From Clostridium estertheticum (GTDB lineage: Bacteria; Bacillota; Clostridia; Clostridiales; Clostridiaceae): a stretch of DNA of 64,000 bases. The position numbers were made by a program, and so were the translations under genes. The stretch's first letter is position 1. Every line of letters begins with the position of its first letter. Positions 27,771 to 36,878 of this stretch are shown here, piece by piece. The notes under the pieces were generated by a model, which searched no databases, was not told the origin of the DNA, and saw nothing but the letters and a program-made list of their open reading frames with translations. The stretch is taken from positions 4,981,001 through 5,045,000 of the forward strand of contig NZ_JAAMNH020000001.1 in the NCBI RefSeq assembly GCF_011065935.2, given 5' to 3'.

Positions 27771-28220
27771 TTATAATAACCACTCATATCTACATTTTTC
27801 CCTATCCCCTAATTGATACATTTCATTATCTGAGGGTAACTGAACTATCTCAACTAATCTTGCACCTACATTTTCACATGTCTTTCTTGATGCTGTGTTA
27901 TATGGGTTACAAGTTATTATAATCTTGTCCATTTCATGTGCTAGAGCAACTTGTTTTATTAACCTGCAGGCTTTTGCAGCATAATGATTCCCTCTATACG
28001 CTTCTTCAATCTCATATCCAATATTTCCACCATAATGAGTATTCTTATTATAACCAATTCTAAGATCTATTCTACCTATTCTAACATCATCATTATGTAG
28101 CTTCACTTCATATTTGTATGCTGGAACATACCCTTTAGACTCATATGGAGGAACCTTTACCTCAATAATAAGGTCAATTCCTTCATCAGTTAAATAATCA
28201 TAATTCATGAATTCATACAA
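27771..28220 (-). CDS. GNAT-type acetyltransferase
   Basis: 149 aa. The GNAT core is seen as GYEIEEAYRGNHYAAKACRLIKQVALAHEMDKIIITC, with the acetyl-CoA motif R-G-N-H-Y-A in place of the usual RGKGIG, then NTASRKTCENVGARLVE. The start appears to be TTG at 28220 following AAAGGGG at 9 nt; an ATG four codons later is an alternative. Substrate unknown. Confidence 0.78.
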   Translation of the reverse strand: MYEFMNYDYLTDEGIDLIIEVKVPPYESKGYVPAYKYEVKLHNDDVRIGRIDLRIGYNKNTHYGGNIGYEIEEAYRGNHYAAKACRLIKQVALAHEMDKIIITCNPYNTASRKTCENVGARLVEIVQLPSDNEMYQLGDREKCRYEWLL

Positions 28221-28336
28221 AACCCATATCCCCTTTCTTATTTCTCAATACTATTATCCCTAGCCATAAAGTATTCCCTATTGTTTACATTGCTTGCGGA
28301 CTAATTAAAATCATTATGAATTAATCCTTATTACAG

Positions 28337-28475
28337 TTATAGTTGATATTTGCTTCCTACTGCAATTTCTTCAGATTTAATTTTAAAGCCTAAACCTTTT
28401 GCTAAAGCAATTGAAGGTAATTTTTGTGCAGTTATTAAGAAAAGCATGAAATTATTTTCATCAAAATTGTTCACT
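28337..28475 (-). pseudogene. GNAT C-terminal fragment
   Basis: Open frame without a start, reading ENNFMLFLITAQKLPSIALA then KGLGFKIKSEEIAVG to a TAA at 28337. The ALAKGLGFK pattern is the usual GNAT C-terminal helix and beta-bulge region. The N-terminal two thirds are absent. It abuts the 3' end of the 2H phosphoesterase gene. Confidence 0.55.
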
Positions 28476-28995
28476 CCAAAGGAATATTAAGCTCTATTAT
28501 TGAATCTTCATTTTCATCAATAATTTCTACACTTATTTCATTAACAGTGGTTTTAAATGAATCAATGATATTTCTGGTTTCATTAATTGCCACTATAAAA
28601 TCTTCTTCATTATCAAAGTTGCCAACAGTCATATGTGGCAAGAAAACTTTTCCTTTTAGCCACTCTGGATAATAATCTTGTAAAATGCCTGTATATAGTC
28701 TTTTATGCATTTCAATAATTTCGTTCCCACCCTTTTGTATATTAAGAAATAGATACTTCCCAAAAGCATTAGTGGGTGTAATTCCATTTAGAATAACTTC
28801 AAAGGGACTACTTTTATATAAAACGGTTGAAATGTGGTCTTTTAATTCACTAGTTTCTATTCCACTATCAAATGGAAAAACAAGAGTAATATGTGGTTTT
28901 ACATGATTTTCAAGAGGGTCATATCTCTCTCTTACACTATCAATTATTTGTCCATTATCAAATCTAAGAAAAATCATAATACATCTTTTTAACAA
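28471..28995 (-). CDS. 2'-5' RNA ligase-like (2H phosphoesterase) protein
   Basis: 174 aa with the two signature motifs of the 2H superfamily: KPHITLVFPF near residue 33 and LPHMTVGNF near residue 121. Members act on 2',5' or cyclic phosphodiester bonds in RNA or nucleotides. Start: TTG at 28995 with GGGGGA 7 nt upstream; an ATG six codons later is possible. It matches the other nucleotide-processing genes nearby. Confidence 0.83.
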   Translation of the reverse strand: MLKRCIMIFLRFDNGQIIDSVRERYDPLENHVKPHITLVFPFDSGIETSELKDHISTVLYKSSPFEVILNGITPTNAFGKYLFLNIQKGGNEIIEMHKRLYTGILQDYYPEWLKGKVFLPHMTVGNFDNEEDFIVAINETRNIIDSFKTTVNEISVEIIDENEDSIIELNIPLE

Positions 28996-29249
28996 TATTA
29001 GTTCCCCCTTTCTAATTTCCCGACTCTATTTCCCTTATACCAAATACATCTTTTGATATAAGAGTTAGTTCCCCATAAGAATTTTGTATACCAGCTACCT
29101 TTTGGCTTTACTATATGTAACATTGTACCATATTTTACATATAGCCCATATATTACTTTTATAATAACCCACTATTTTTTTGTAACTTAACTCGATAGCA
29201 TGTACTATCTTTTTCATATGATATATAATAAAAAAGCAATATCATAATA

Positions 29250-29756
29250 AGTACTTTAAAACTATATTTTAGCAATTCTACAAAGAAGAAATTAAATGGG
29301 CTTGAAAAGGAAATATATATTTTAAATACTGAGAAAGATCTTCCCATAGGTATTATATTTTGTGATTTAGATAATTTGAAAGTAACTAATGATACTATGG
29401 GACACGAGTTTGGAGATAAATTAATAGTAAATGCTTTTAATATATTAAAAGACACCTTTACTGAAAACTCAGTTATCGCTAGGACAGGTGGCGATGAGTT
29501 TGTAGTAATAATTAAAGATACCTCTCTTATCAAAGTAAAGCTACTGTTCTTATCGCTATGTGAATCAATAAAGCAACAAAATACATATAACCCTAAACAG
29601 AAAGTTGAAGTTTCTATAGGATATTCTTTTTCTGATACCTCCATAGGCATAACTAGAAAATTTATTAATATCGCTGATAAAAGCATGTATAAAGATAAAC
29701 ATACAAAAAAGCTAGGTACTTCTAATCATTCTCAGATTAAAACACCTAGCTTTTAA
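29250..29756 (+). pseudogene. GGDEF (diguanylate cyclase) domain, N-terminally truncated
   Basis: The frame gives a nearly complete GGDEF domain: IGIIFCDLDNLKVTNDTMGHEFGDKL, the active site RTGGDEFVVI, and DKSMYKDKHTKK at the end. The input domain and the first GGDEF strand are missing and no credible start with SD exists upstream; the first ATG (29376) is already inside the domain. The active-site residues remain, but the protein is likely non-functional. The 3' end folds into a terminator hairpin. Confidence 0.7.
29707..29754. terminator. Hairpin at the end of the GGDEF fragment
   Basis: AAAAGCTAGGT / ACCTAGCTTTT stem (11 bp) with an inner TAATC/GATTA pairing, overlapping the last codons of the GGDEF fragment and ending in TTTT. 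Likely also serves the convergent gene from the other side. Confidence 0.65.
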
Positions 29757-29800
29757 GATTACTTTTTAAACATGCCACTTGCCACGTGGGTGGCACCTTC

Positions 29801-31012
29801 CTATTTTAAGATTGAAGATGCCTCTGTTTTCCCTTCAAGCATCCAATTAAATGGAAGAGAAAATTGAAGATATTTGAATACCCAACTTCCCTTTTCTCGA
29901 ATAAGTACTGCTTCAAACCTAAATGGCCAAATATATTCTTCTCCTCTAGCATTTTCCCTGAGAGTTTCCGCAATTCTCCTTCTAACATTAAAAAGCTTAC
30001 CTTTATCGTCTAAATCACTTGTAAAAATATTCTTGATTATGTCTACTGTATTCTCAAAGGCACTGTTTTCGGAAATTACTTTTTTCATAGTACCGTGAGT
30101 GACTATCCAAACCACATCTTCATTTGAATTAATTAAGCAATTTTGATAATCTAATTTCATTTCATCGTAACATTTTCTATGATCTTCTATCAATTTCATG
30201 ATTTCTTCTTGGTTACCATAAACAGTTTTGTCTGTATTAACAATTAATGAATCATAAGCAGTGAAATATTTACTAGCCATTATGTCTATCCTTTTATCTT
30301 CTTGCAAGTATTCATTATTAAAAGCATGAAGAAGGTTTAATATTTCATCTTCATATTGTAACGTATTGTTTATGGAATAATTCTTCATTTTATTTTCTTC
30401 TGCATTAAAACCCTCTATATCATAACCAATATTCTCAATTCGTACATCTGGCATATATCCAACTACAGGAAGTGAAAATTGCATTTGTCTTATAATCCAT
30501 CTTGATCCTTTTTTTACTAGCACAAAGGAAATACGCAAATCCCATAAATAATGTCTTTCCTCACCATCCCATTTATTTAACAAATGACATAACTTCCAAT
30601 TGATTTCAGTTAACTTTACTTTATCAGGCTTTTGGCTATCAAAAGAAACTCCATCAAAATATTGCTTAATATAACCTAAATGACGTGTATAAGTATCATC
30701 ATTACTATAAAAAGAATATTTAATTGAACCTGTAGTGTGGATTAGAGCTGTGTTTCCAAGTGGTATTATAGTAGCCTCATCAGCATTAATTCTCAAGTCT
30801 CCCCAATATTCCCAATCACTTGAAAATATATCTTTAACTTCTTCATAGCCCAAACACAATTCACCACAGCTTGTACCAACCACAATTACATTTTCATCTT
30901 TATCAAATAATGCATCCATGAAACTATCAACTTTGCTTACATCTCTTTGTATATAAGCCTCTTCAAATATATTTAATACTTCTCTTAATTCATTTTTCAT
31001 CTCGTTTTTCAT
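29801..31012 (-). CDS. Protein with two tandem NTF2/SnoaL-like domains
   Basis: 403 aa cytoplasmic protein. Two homologous halves can be aligned by eye: each begins with a helix (LREVLNIFEEAYIQRD; ILNLLHAFNNEYLQED), carries a beta-rich stretch with a nuclear-export-like position YEEVKDIF / QEEIMKLI, and ends with a tryptophan-rich strand (SRWIIRQMQFSLP; GSWVFKYLQFSLP). This is the pattern of DUF4440/SnoaL-type NTF2 folds. No catalytic residue can be assigned. SD GGGGTG precedes the ATG. Stand-alone gene. Confidence 0.7.
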   Translation of the reverse strand: MKNEMKNELREVLNIFEEAYIQRDVSKVDSFMDALFDKDENVIVVGTSCGELCLGYEEVKDIFSSDWEYWGDLRINADEATIIPLGNTALIHTTGSIKYSFYSNDDTYTRHLGYIKQYFDGVSFDSQKPDKVKLTEINWKLCHLLNKWDGEERHYLWDLRISFVLVKKGSRWIIRQMQFSLPVVGYMPDVRIENIGYDIEGFNAEENKMKNYSINNTLQYEDEILNLLHAFNNEYLQEDKRIDIMASKYFTAYDSLIVNTDKTVYGNQEEIMKLIEDHRKCYDEMKLDYQNCLINSNEDVVWIVTHGTMKKVISENSAFENTVDIIKNIFTSDLDDKGKLFNVRRRIAETLRENARGEEYIWPFRFEAVLIREKGSWVFKYLQFSLPFNWMLEGKTEASSILK

Positions 31013-31464
31013 ATATTTACACCCCTTATCCCTATTGTATTTATTCCTTCAGTTTATTAGCCTAATCCAATAATCTTAAATGATGAATTTACTTCTCTAC
31101 ATAAACTAAAAAGACTATAATAAAGCACAGCCTTATTACAGTCTAAAAAACATCTACAATATTTTACATAGCAAAGTAAGCATGTACTAAATAAAATGTA
31201 AAATAGTGAATTAAATTTTAGTCCTATAAGTTTGACAGTCTCTACTTGCAAATCTTAAAAAAAGTAAAACAAATAAACCTAATGAATTAGGCAATTTAAA
31301 ACTCTTTTAATTTTAATTTTCTATTTTGAAAATTAATTAGCAAGTAGTAATCATCATTTTATAGCACCTCCTGTGTATTTATATGTAAATTGTACCTATT
31401 TGAGGATATAAAGTCAAGGTATTTATCAGTTTTAATAGTAATATGCTCAAATAATTACATTTAT
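31013..31464. other. Gene-less stretch with an orphan ribosome-binding site
   Basis: No credible gene. On the minus strand a perfect AGGAGGTG at about 31364-31371 is followed 6 nt later by ATGATGATTACTACTTGC and a stop, i.e. a six-codon peptide, then an AT-rich inverted repeat TTAATTTTC / GAAAATTAA. It could be the decapitated start of a lost gene or a leader peptide; nothing supports either further. Confidence 0.35.
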
Positions 31465-31554
31465 TTAATATGCTGCGTCCATATATACAATAGGATAAAT
31501 ATTATCCAGTGTTCTATTTGCCAAAGTAGTTTTTCCTGACCCAGATGAACTGTT
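31465..31554 (-). pseudogene. P-loop kinase fragment
   Basis: Directly after the HIT gene stop, a frame reads NSSSGSGKTTLANRTLDNI and PIVYMDAAY and ends at TAA 31465. GSGKTT is a Walker A motif and the following residues resemble small AAA_18/uridine-kinase-type proteins. Only about 30 codons remain, and no start is present. Confidence 0.6.
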
Positions 31555-32023
31555 AAATGTTTTTATTATTAAAATAATTTCTTAATTTTTCTGCATATTC
31601 TATACGTTCTTGTGGTTTTGATAGTTCCCTGTCTGTTAGATATAAATTATCATCTTTATATCTTGGATATACATGGAGATGATAATGCCATACATCTTGA
31701 TTTCCACAAGGTTCATTATGCTGTCTTGATGATATTCCATCGCATTTATAAACAGTTTTAAGTGCAATAGCAATTTTCTTTTCTAATTCATGTATTTTAA
31801 TAGAAAATTCACTAGGTAAATCATAAATATTCTCAAAATGACTGTTGGGAATAATAATGATATGCCCTTTGTTATTTTTCCACCAACCAGCACCAATAAA
31901 AGCAGTCACATAGTCATCTTTATATACTATATCGCCCTGTTTAGTATACAAATGTTCATTTTCAATTCTATTGACTATTAAGCAAAAGGGGCAAATATAG
32001 TCCTTTGGGGCATGATTATACAT
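31553..32023 (-). CDS. HIT family nucleotide hydrolase/transferase
   Basis: 156 aa from ATG 32023 (AGGAG 8 nt upstream; a GTG three codons earlier overlaps the SD). Seen: a zinc-finger-like CPFC near the N-terminus, FENIYDLPSEFSIKIHELEKK, and the histidine triad HYHLHVYPRY. HIT hydrolases cleave nucleotide phosphoramidates, dinucleoside polyphosphates or similar. Fits the nucleotide housecleaning character of this stretch. Confidence 0.88.
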   Translation of the reverse strand: MYNHAPKDYICPFCLIVNRIENEHLYTKQGDIVYKDDYVTAFIGAGWWKNNKGHIIIIPNSHFENIYDLPSEFSIKIHELEKKIAIALKTVYKCDGISSRQHNEPCGNQDVWHYHLHVYPRYKDDNLYLTDRELSKPQERIEYAEKLRNYFNNKNI

Positions 32024-32062
32024 ATTTATCACTCCTGTTTGTTTCGCATTTTCTTACAATTA

Positions 32063-32419
32063 TTATCCTAACCTTGATATTAAAATCCCCTTCATAAACT
32101 CGTAATTATTATGAACTCTATATATCATTTCTTTTTCATTATTAGTACAACCAATCAGTATTTTAATTTCAGAATCTTTTTTTAATAAATCTACAATACA
32201 TATAATAGAATCAATTTCATGTTTTTCATCTGTTCCTCGCCATATGTCAATTCCGTCACCATCCATAGAAGTTGTATTTTTTAAATATCCATAATCAACT
32301 TCATATATCATATCAGGATATTTAGGGTCTCTTGAACCTTTTGGTCTATCTATTACTATTTCAGAATCACTTACTAAATCGTCTAACATACTCCAAAATT
32401 GTTGATTATTATAATTCAT
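32063..32419 (-). CDS. Inorganic pyrophosphatase-like protein
   Basis: 118 aa. The central segment IVIDRPKGSRDPKYPDMIYEVDYGYL...DGDGIDIW resembles the conserved substrate-binding core of family I pyrophosphatases (Y-x-V-D-Y-G-Y and D-G-D-x-x-D). It is shorter than the classic 170-180 aa enzymes; this short form is recurrent in Firmicutes. Activity on pyrophosphate or another small phosphoanhydride is plausible. Confidence 0.72.
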   Translation of the reverse strand: MNYNNQQFWSMLDDLVSDSEIVIDRPKGSRDPKYPDMIYEVDYGYLKNTTSMDGDGIDIWRGTDEKHEIDSIICIVDLLKKDSEIKILIGCTNNEKEMIYRVHNNYEFMKGILISRLG

Positions 32420-32551
32420 TATCTATCCTCCACCCATTGTAATTAATCTTCACTATTTTCTACAATGTTGTAATAACCATAAAATCACGATTGTCACAAA
32501 CTTGCATAATAAAATTCAAATTTTCCCTATGTAAGTATTCTAAAAAATGAT

Positions 32552-32632
32552 TCAGTAACGTCTTTCTTCCAAATCAGATTGTTCCATCAAAATACTATCA
32601 ATATTCTTGCGAATTTCTTCTATTCTATCCAT
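32552..32632 (-). pseudogene. Broken small ORF, likely HD-domain gene relic
   Basis: ATG at 32632 with GGGGGAATAAATTT in front starts MDRIEEIRKNIDSILMEQSD and stops after 26 codons; coding-like sequence continues in another frame (FLEYLHRENLNFIMQVCDNR). The N-terminus resembles short HD-superfamily hydrolases. Identification is tentative; the frame break is visible. Confidence 0.35.
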
Positions 32633-32646
32633 AAATTTATTCCCCC

Positions 32647-33105
32647 TTAAATTTTAGACCTTAAAGCCTCTGAAACCGCCCAAGCCTGATGTTTCAAAAA
32701 CAACCCCTTAACACACTCACCTGCTTCAATCCATAATAGCTCATGGTCATCTTCAATCTTATAGCTTGTCTTACATTTTAAATTTACAACATAAAAATAT
32801 CCTATTCCATGTAAATATTGATTTATCTTTGATATATGATACAGTGAAGCCTTACCAATATATCTTCCTATCACAACCTCATATCCTGTTTCTTCTATAA
32901 ATTCTCTTTCAAGACATTCTTTATGAGTTTCTCCCTTCTCAATACCACCACCAGGTAAAAAGTATCCTGTTGGTGTTTTTATCGTAGCAATTTTACCTTC
33001 TTCATTAATCACTATTCCATATACACCACCTCTATCAATGTAGTTTACACCATTAAGTTTTTCACCAAATACTTTTTTATCATCATTAACAACATTTTCA
33101 GCCAT
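32647..33105 (-). CDS. NUDIX hydrolase
   Basis: 152 aa. The NUDIX box GGGIEKGETHKECLEREFIEETGY is complete. The frame begins GVYGIVINEEGKIATIKTP, typical of MutT-like proteins. The ATG at 33105 has GGAGGG 6 nt upstream; an ATG two codons before abuts the SD. Substrate unknown. Confidence 0.88.
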   Translation of the reverse strand: MAENVVNDDKKVFGEKLNGVNYIDRGGVYGIVINEEGKIATIKTPTGYFLPGGGIEKGETHKECLEREFIEETGYEVVIGRYIGKASLYHISKINQYLHGIGYFYVVNLKCKTSYKIEDDHELLWIEAGECVKGLFLKHQAWAVSEALRSKI

Positions 33106-33266
33106 ATTCATCCCTCCTATTTAAATGCCAAATCATTTTATTCAATTTATAACATCAATTCCAAATCATTTAATTATTATATCATTTATTCCAATTAAGC
33201 TCTATATTTACATATAACTTATATTTAACTATATGTAATTCCTTTTATATTAATTTTAAAATTACA

Positions 33267-33301
33267 GCGAGAAGCTTTGGATAACTCCAAAGCCTTTTCG
33301 C
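33267..33301 (-). terminator. Terminator-like hairpin left of repeat element A
   Basis: Stem GCGAGAAGCTTTGGA / TCCAAAGCCTTTTCGC with G-T pairs and a 4-nt loop. It could end minus-strand transcription from the SpoIIP region or belong to the adjacent repeat. Confidence 0.5.
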
Positions 33302-33302
33302 C

Positions 33303-33860
33303 CTTTTCCTCTACTAAAATACTCCTAATTCACACGAAACACGAATATTAAAGTCTGTCCTTCTCCTTGCATTTTATCAATCTCTCCCTCATATTTTCAA
33401 TCTCTCTATTTCAATTCAAGGAGCTTATTCCTCCCTTAAATCTACTACTCTGTCATGCTCTAACACTATCTTCTTTAGTTCTATTCCCTCCTTAACCCTA
33501 TCCTCTTTTCGTCCCTTAAAGCTAATCATTCCAAGACTTCGTTTCATTTTCTATCACGCTTTTTTCTATCATTTATTAGGGAAAATTATCAGGCTTTTAA
33601 TCTTATATTGGGGAGTTTGGTTCAAACTGGAATCTGGGATTGGTGTGGCAGAATGATAAAAAAAATGAAGGAGTGCAGGTTAGTGTACCTGCATTCCTTC
33701 ATGGTGCAGCTTTGTTATAAACAGTTAAACTTTTTTATAAACGATCAATCTTTTTTATAAACTTACACATGCTGTAGTTTTATAATAAAGATTGATTATA
33801 ACACATCGTATAAATGAGTTAATCCTGTAAAGTTAATTATTTTTTTATAATAAAGTTTGA
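33303..33860. repeat. Gene-free repeat element A, homologous to element B at 46-47 kb
   Basis: About 550 bp without a gene. It shares with element B the blocks CTAAAATACTCCTAA, ATTAAAGTCTGTC (33347-33359), CTTGCATTTTATCAA, CCTCATATTTTCAATCTCTC and the hairpin ATGAAGGAGTGCAGG...CCTGCATTCCTTCAT (33665-33702). After the hairpin come three direct repeats beginning TTATAAAC with exactly 20 bp spacing (33715, 33735, 33755), then inverted relatives (33779-33800, 33845-33863). The plus strand is pyrimidine-rich. It looks like a miniature, non-autonomous transposon with transposase-site arrays at one side. Confidence 0.65.
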
Positions 33861-33911
33861 TCAAAACTAAACACATACTCAGGACCTTATAAATTAACAT
33901 TTTTCATGATG

Positions 33912-35024
33912 TTATTTCTTTCCATTTAACTGTTCTGCAATGATTCTTGATAAATACTTACCAGTATTTTTTGCTTGTTCAATAGTAGTATTATTATTTC
34001 CTACCTCAATTAACATAGCATTATCACTTCTATCTTGGCTATAGAAATCATAGCCCCAATGATAAAGATAAACTTGTCTGTTGTCCATAAGACCTGGATA
34101 TAATTTATTTGATATTCCTATCATGGAGGTTACTAACTTTTTCTGTTTGGCATACCTAGGGTTTTCATCTGTCATTACAAACATAACCTTAGCAACATCT
34201 ACTCCATTTATTTTAGTTTTTTCATTTTTATGAGTTAATAGAACACCATCTCTATGTAAATCAATAATTATATCAAAATTACCATATTCCTTTAAATACT
34301 TATTTAAAGTAATTCTAGATTTTTTGTAAGAACCATTATAATCTCCTACATTATGAATAGTATTATCATTTATAGCAGCAATTCCATAATCTTCTTCTAA
34401 ATCCTTGGCTATTTCATCTCCTACTTCACAGACACCTTGTGTTAGGTCCATATTAAAAGTATCTGTAGATTTATCATTGTCAGAGGCAAGATAAGATTCG
34501 GTCGTATGAGAATGGTAAATAAGCACTCGTGGCTTAGCCTTATTTAGGGTTTGTTTCAACTTTGGGTTATATATGCCTAAAATAGAAGTGTCAATTACTT
34601 TATCTCCTACTTTACTTACCTGCTTATCACCTAAGTTAAAAGGATTAAGAATAAATACTTTTCTTTTTTCACCATTGCTCTCGTTATCTATGCTTACATT
34701 AGCACTTCCTTTATTATTATCCAAATATGCAATTTCTTTTGTTACTATTGAAAGGGGATTCAAAATATCCATTCCTAAAAATGATAAAGCTGAAACTTTT
34801 ATATTATTTTTACTGTTAGTACTCTGCTGTTCAGTATTTGATGACTTTATTACGGCTAATACATTATTAATAGCCATAACATAAAAGTAATTTAAATATT
34901 TTTCTCCATTGTCTGCCTTAGCACTTTTGGGTAAGATTAAGCCTAGTAAAAAAATAATAATAAACACTAAAACACTAAAAAGTTTCTTTCCATTACTATC
35001 TTTTTTAACACCATTCCGCATCAT
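33912..35024 (-). CDS. SpoIIP-family cell-wall hydrolase
   Basis: About 370 aa with one N-terminal membrane anchor (roughly 12-33) and a C-terminal SpoIIP domain (about 170-370). Key segments: VLIYHSHTTESYLA, IIDLHRDGVL, FVMTDENPRY, and MLIEVGNNNTT, which hold the His/Glu metal-ligand set of the amidase/endopeptidase used in spore engulfment. The start at 35024 has GGGGGG 6 nt upstream. Gap of about 90 bp to the upstream M56-SpoIIP gene, same strand, so probably one operon with blaI-M56. Because it sits in a regulated sensor locus, it may be a specialised paralogue, not the engulfment SpoIIP. Confidence 0.85.
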   Translation of the reverse strand: MMRNGVKKDSNGKKLFSVLVFIIIFLLGLILPKSAKADNGEKYLNYFYVMAINNVLAVIKSSNTEQQSTNSKNNIKVSALSFLGMDILNPLSIVTKEIAYLDNNKGSANVSIDNESNGEKRKVFILNPFNLGDKQVSKVGDKVIDTSILGIYNPKLKQTLNKAKPRVLIYHSHTTESYLASDNDKSTDTFNMDLTQGVCEVGDEIAKDLEEDYGIAAINDNTIHNVGDYNGSYKKSRITLNKYLKEYGNFDIIIDLHRDGVLLTHKNEKTKINGVDVAKVMFVMTDENPRYAKQKKLVTSMIGISNKLYPGLMDNRQVYLYHWGYDFYSQDRSDNAMLIEVGNNNTTIEQAKNTGKYLSRIIAEQLNGKK

Positions 35025-35115
35025 ATTCATCCCCCCATACTGCAATAATTTAGTTAAATTCAGCTTATGGTAATTTTATAAATAATTTATATCCTATTAT
35101 ATTTGAACATTTATA

Positions 35116-36873
35116 TTAGTTAGCTGAAACCTTTTGGGTAATCTTTAATGCTGAAACTAGTTCATTTACACAAGCTTCAATATCACTGTCGCTTGACATA
35201 TTATTTCCAATCTCAATAACTGATGCTTTGTTAGATAAGTCTTCATTGTAAAAAGATATTCCATATTGATAAAAGTATATTTCTGATTCAACTCCATTTA
35301 AATTTTTAATATTTCCTATTAGACTGTCAACGAATCTTTTATTTGATTCATAACGCGGATTTTTTTCAGTAAGTACAAATTGAATTTTTTTCGTATCAGA
35401 TTTTTCCTTTACTGTAATATCCCGATGTATGTCTAATAAAATAGTATTTGAATATTGCTTTACATTTTTTGTTATCATATCCCGTGTTGCTTGATATGAT
35501 TTTGTATAATCTGTTGGTGGGTCACACTTTATAAGATGACTATTAAAACCTTCTTTAACAAGCTTATCACTTATTGTAGCGCCCACATCAGTTACTTTCT
35601 TTCCAGAAGAATAGGTTTCATCAGGATGACTATTGTATATTACTATGTCAGTTGAAAATGGTACTATATGATTAGTACTATTACTTACAGATTTTTTTAT
35701 ATTAGGTGATGCGGATACGCTTGATGTAACTAAACTTTTAGGAGTTTTGACCAATGAGTCTATTTGTAATGTCGTAGCTTTAGAAATATTTTTATCTGAA
35801 CTTATGCTTGAAGTGTTTATTGCAATTCCAAAGCCACCTATAATAAATACAACGACAGCTCCAAGTATTATACCTTTAATATTTATTTTATTATATTTAG
35901 AAATCATAATAACTCTCCTTTTCATTTCCAGTCTATTTAAAACCATTGTTGTAGTTCCCATAATTCTATTGCATTTACCACCTAACTCCAATACCTTTAT
36001 TATTGTATTTCCATATTCTATGTTTTTACCTTCGCCTAGATAGGAAATAACTTGACCATCACAGGAAATTTCACAATCTTGTCTCATTTTATGAAAACCA
36101 TAGAGCAAAATTGGATTAAACCAATAAATCATGGACAATAAATTAATAGCCCAATTTATAGCTATATCCTTGCTTTTCAAATGGGTTAATTCATGCATTA
36201 TAATATATTTAAATTCTTCATCACAAATATTGGCTGCTATACTGACTGGAATTAATATCTTTGGTTTAAAGAGCCCACATAAAGAAGGGCTACCTATCCT
36301 CTTAGAATATGATAATTCTACCTCAGTTCTTATATTCATATCTTTCATGCATTTTTTTAAAATTTCACTATGTTTGCCGTTTATATTTTTTATAGAAGCA
36401 CTAACGATATTCTTTAATTTTTTATATCCTATACCTAATATCCCTATTGATAATGCAACACCTAATATCCAAATAAAACAAAATATTTTTCCAAAATTAA
36501 ATATGTTGTTTAAACGTATGCTGATGGCGTTACTAATTACAGTATTATTCGAAGGATGTACCTCACTTATTAATTTTGAATCTACTAAGTCTGAATTTGT
36601 AAGTTCTTTTGAAGAGTTAGTTTCTGTGTTTTGTGTGATTTTATTTGTAGTACTTTGTACATAAAAATTTTTATATAAATCAGATATATTTAAAGGGTTT
36701 TGTGGTCCAAAAGGAATTATCAATTTAATGATTAAAATTAACCATATATAATATTTAAAAGTAAAATTTAGTTTATTTCTAAATATCCCTTTAGTAATTA
36801 ATATCATAAATACAATTATGCTACCAATTAAGGATGAACGTACAATTATCTCAAAAATATTTAGTAAATTCAT
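35116..36873 (-). CDS. M56 (BlaR1/MecR1-type) peptidase fused to a SpoIIP-like domain
   Basis: About 585 aa. The N-terminal part (1-340) is an M56 membrane metallopeptidase: two helices at the start, a third near 125-150, zinc motif HELTHLKSKD near 230 and a fourth helix after KINIKGIILGAVVVF. Where BlaR1 has its penicillin-sensing domain, this protein has a SpoIIP-like domain (about 408-588): IVIYNSHPDETYSSG, LLDIHRDITVK, FVLTEKNPRYESNKRF, SVIEIGNNMSS. The first His of the SpoIIP motif Y-H-S-H is Asn here, so the domain may bind peptidoglycan without cutting it. The blaI stop overlaps the start region; ATG 36873 is chosen with AAAGG 9 nt upstream. Confidence 0.88.
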   Translation of the reverse strand: MNLLNIFEIIVRSSLIGSIIVFMILITKGIFRNKLNFTFKYYIWLILIIKLIIPFGPQNPLNISDLYKNFYVQSTTNKITQNTETNSSKELTNSDLVDSKLISEVHPSNNTVISNAISIRLNNIFNFGKIFCFIWILGVALSIGILGIGYKKLKNIVSASIKNINGKHSEILKKCMKDMNIRTEVELSYSKRIGSPSLCGLFKPKILIPVSIAANICDEEFKYIIMHELTHLKSKDIAINWAINLLSMIYWFNPILLYGFHKMRQDCEISCDGQVISYLGEGKNIEYGNTIIKVLELGGKCNRIMGTTTMVLNRLEMKRRVIMISKYNKINIKGIILGAVVVFIIGGFGIAINTSSISSDKNISKATTLQIDSLVKTPKSLVTSSVSASPNIKKSVSNSTNHIVPFSTDIVIYNSHPDETYSSGKKVTDVGATISDKLVKEGFNSHLIKCDPPTDYTKSYQATRDMITKNVKQYSNTILLDIHRDITVKEKSDTKKIQFVLTEKNPRYESNKRFVDSLIGNIKNLNGVESEIYFYQYGISFYNEDLSNKASVIEIGNNMSSDSDIEACVNELVSALKITQKVSAN

Positions 36874-36878
36874 ACACA

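Noticed and set aside
29159..29686. Minus-strand frame of 175 codons
   Set aside because: It is the antisense shadow of the GGDEF fragment, whose protein motifs are unmistakable.
31057..31251. 64-codon minus-strand frame
   Set aside because: No SD and a composition typical of random AT-rich DNA.
33715..33775. Direct repeats at 33.7 kb as a CRISPR or iteron origin
   Set aside because: Repeats share only TTATAAAC plus a T-run, have no unique spacers and no replication gene is nearby; a transposase site array fits better.
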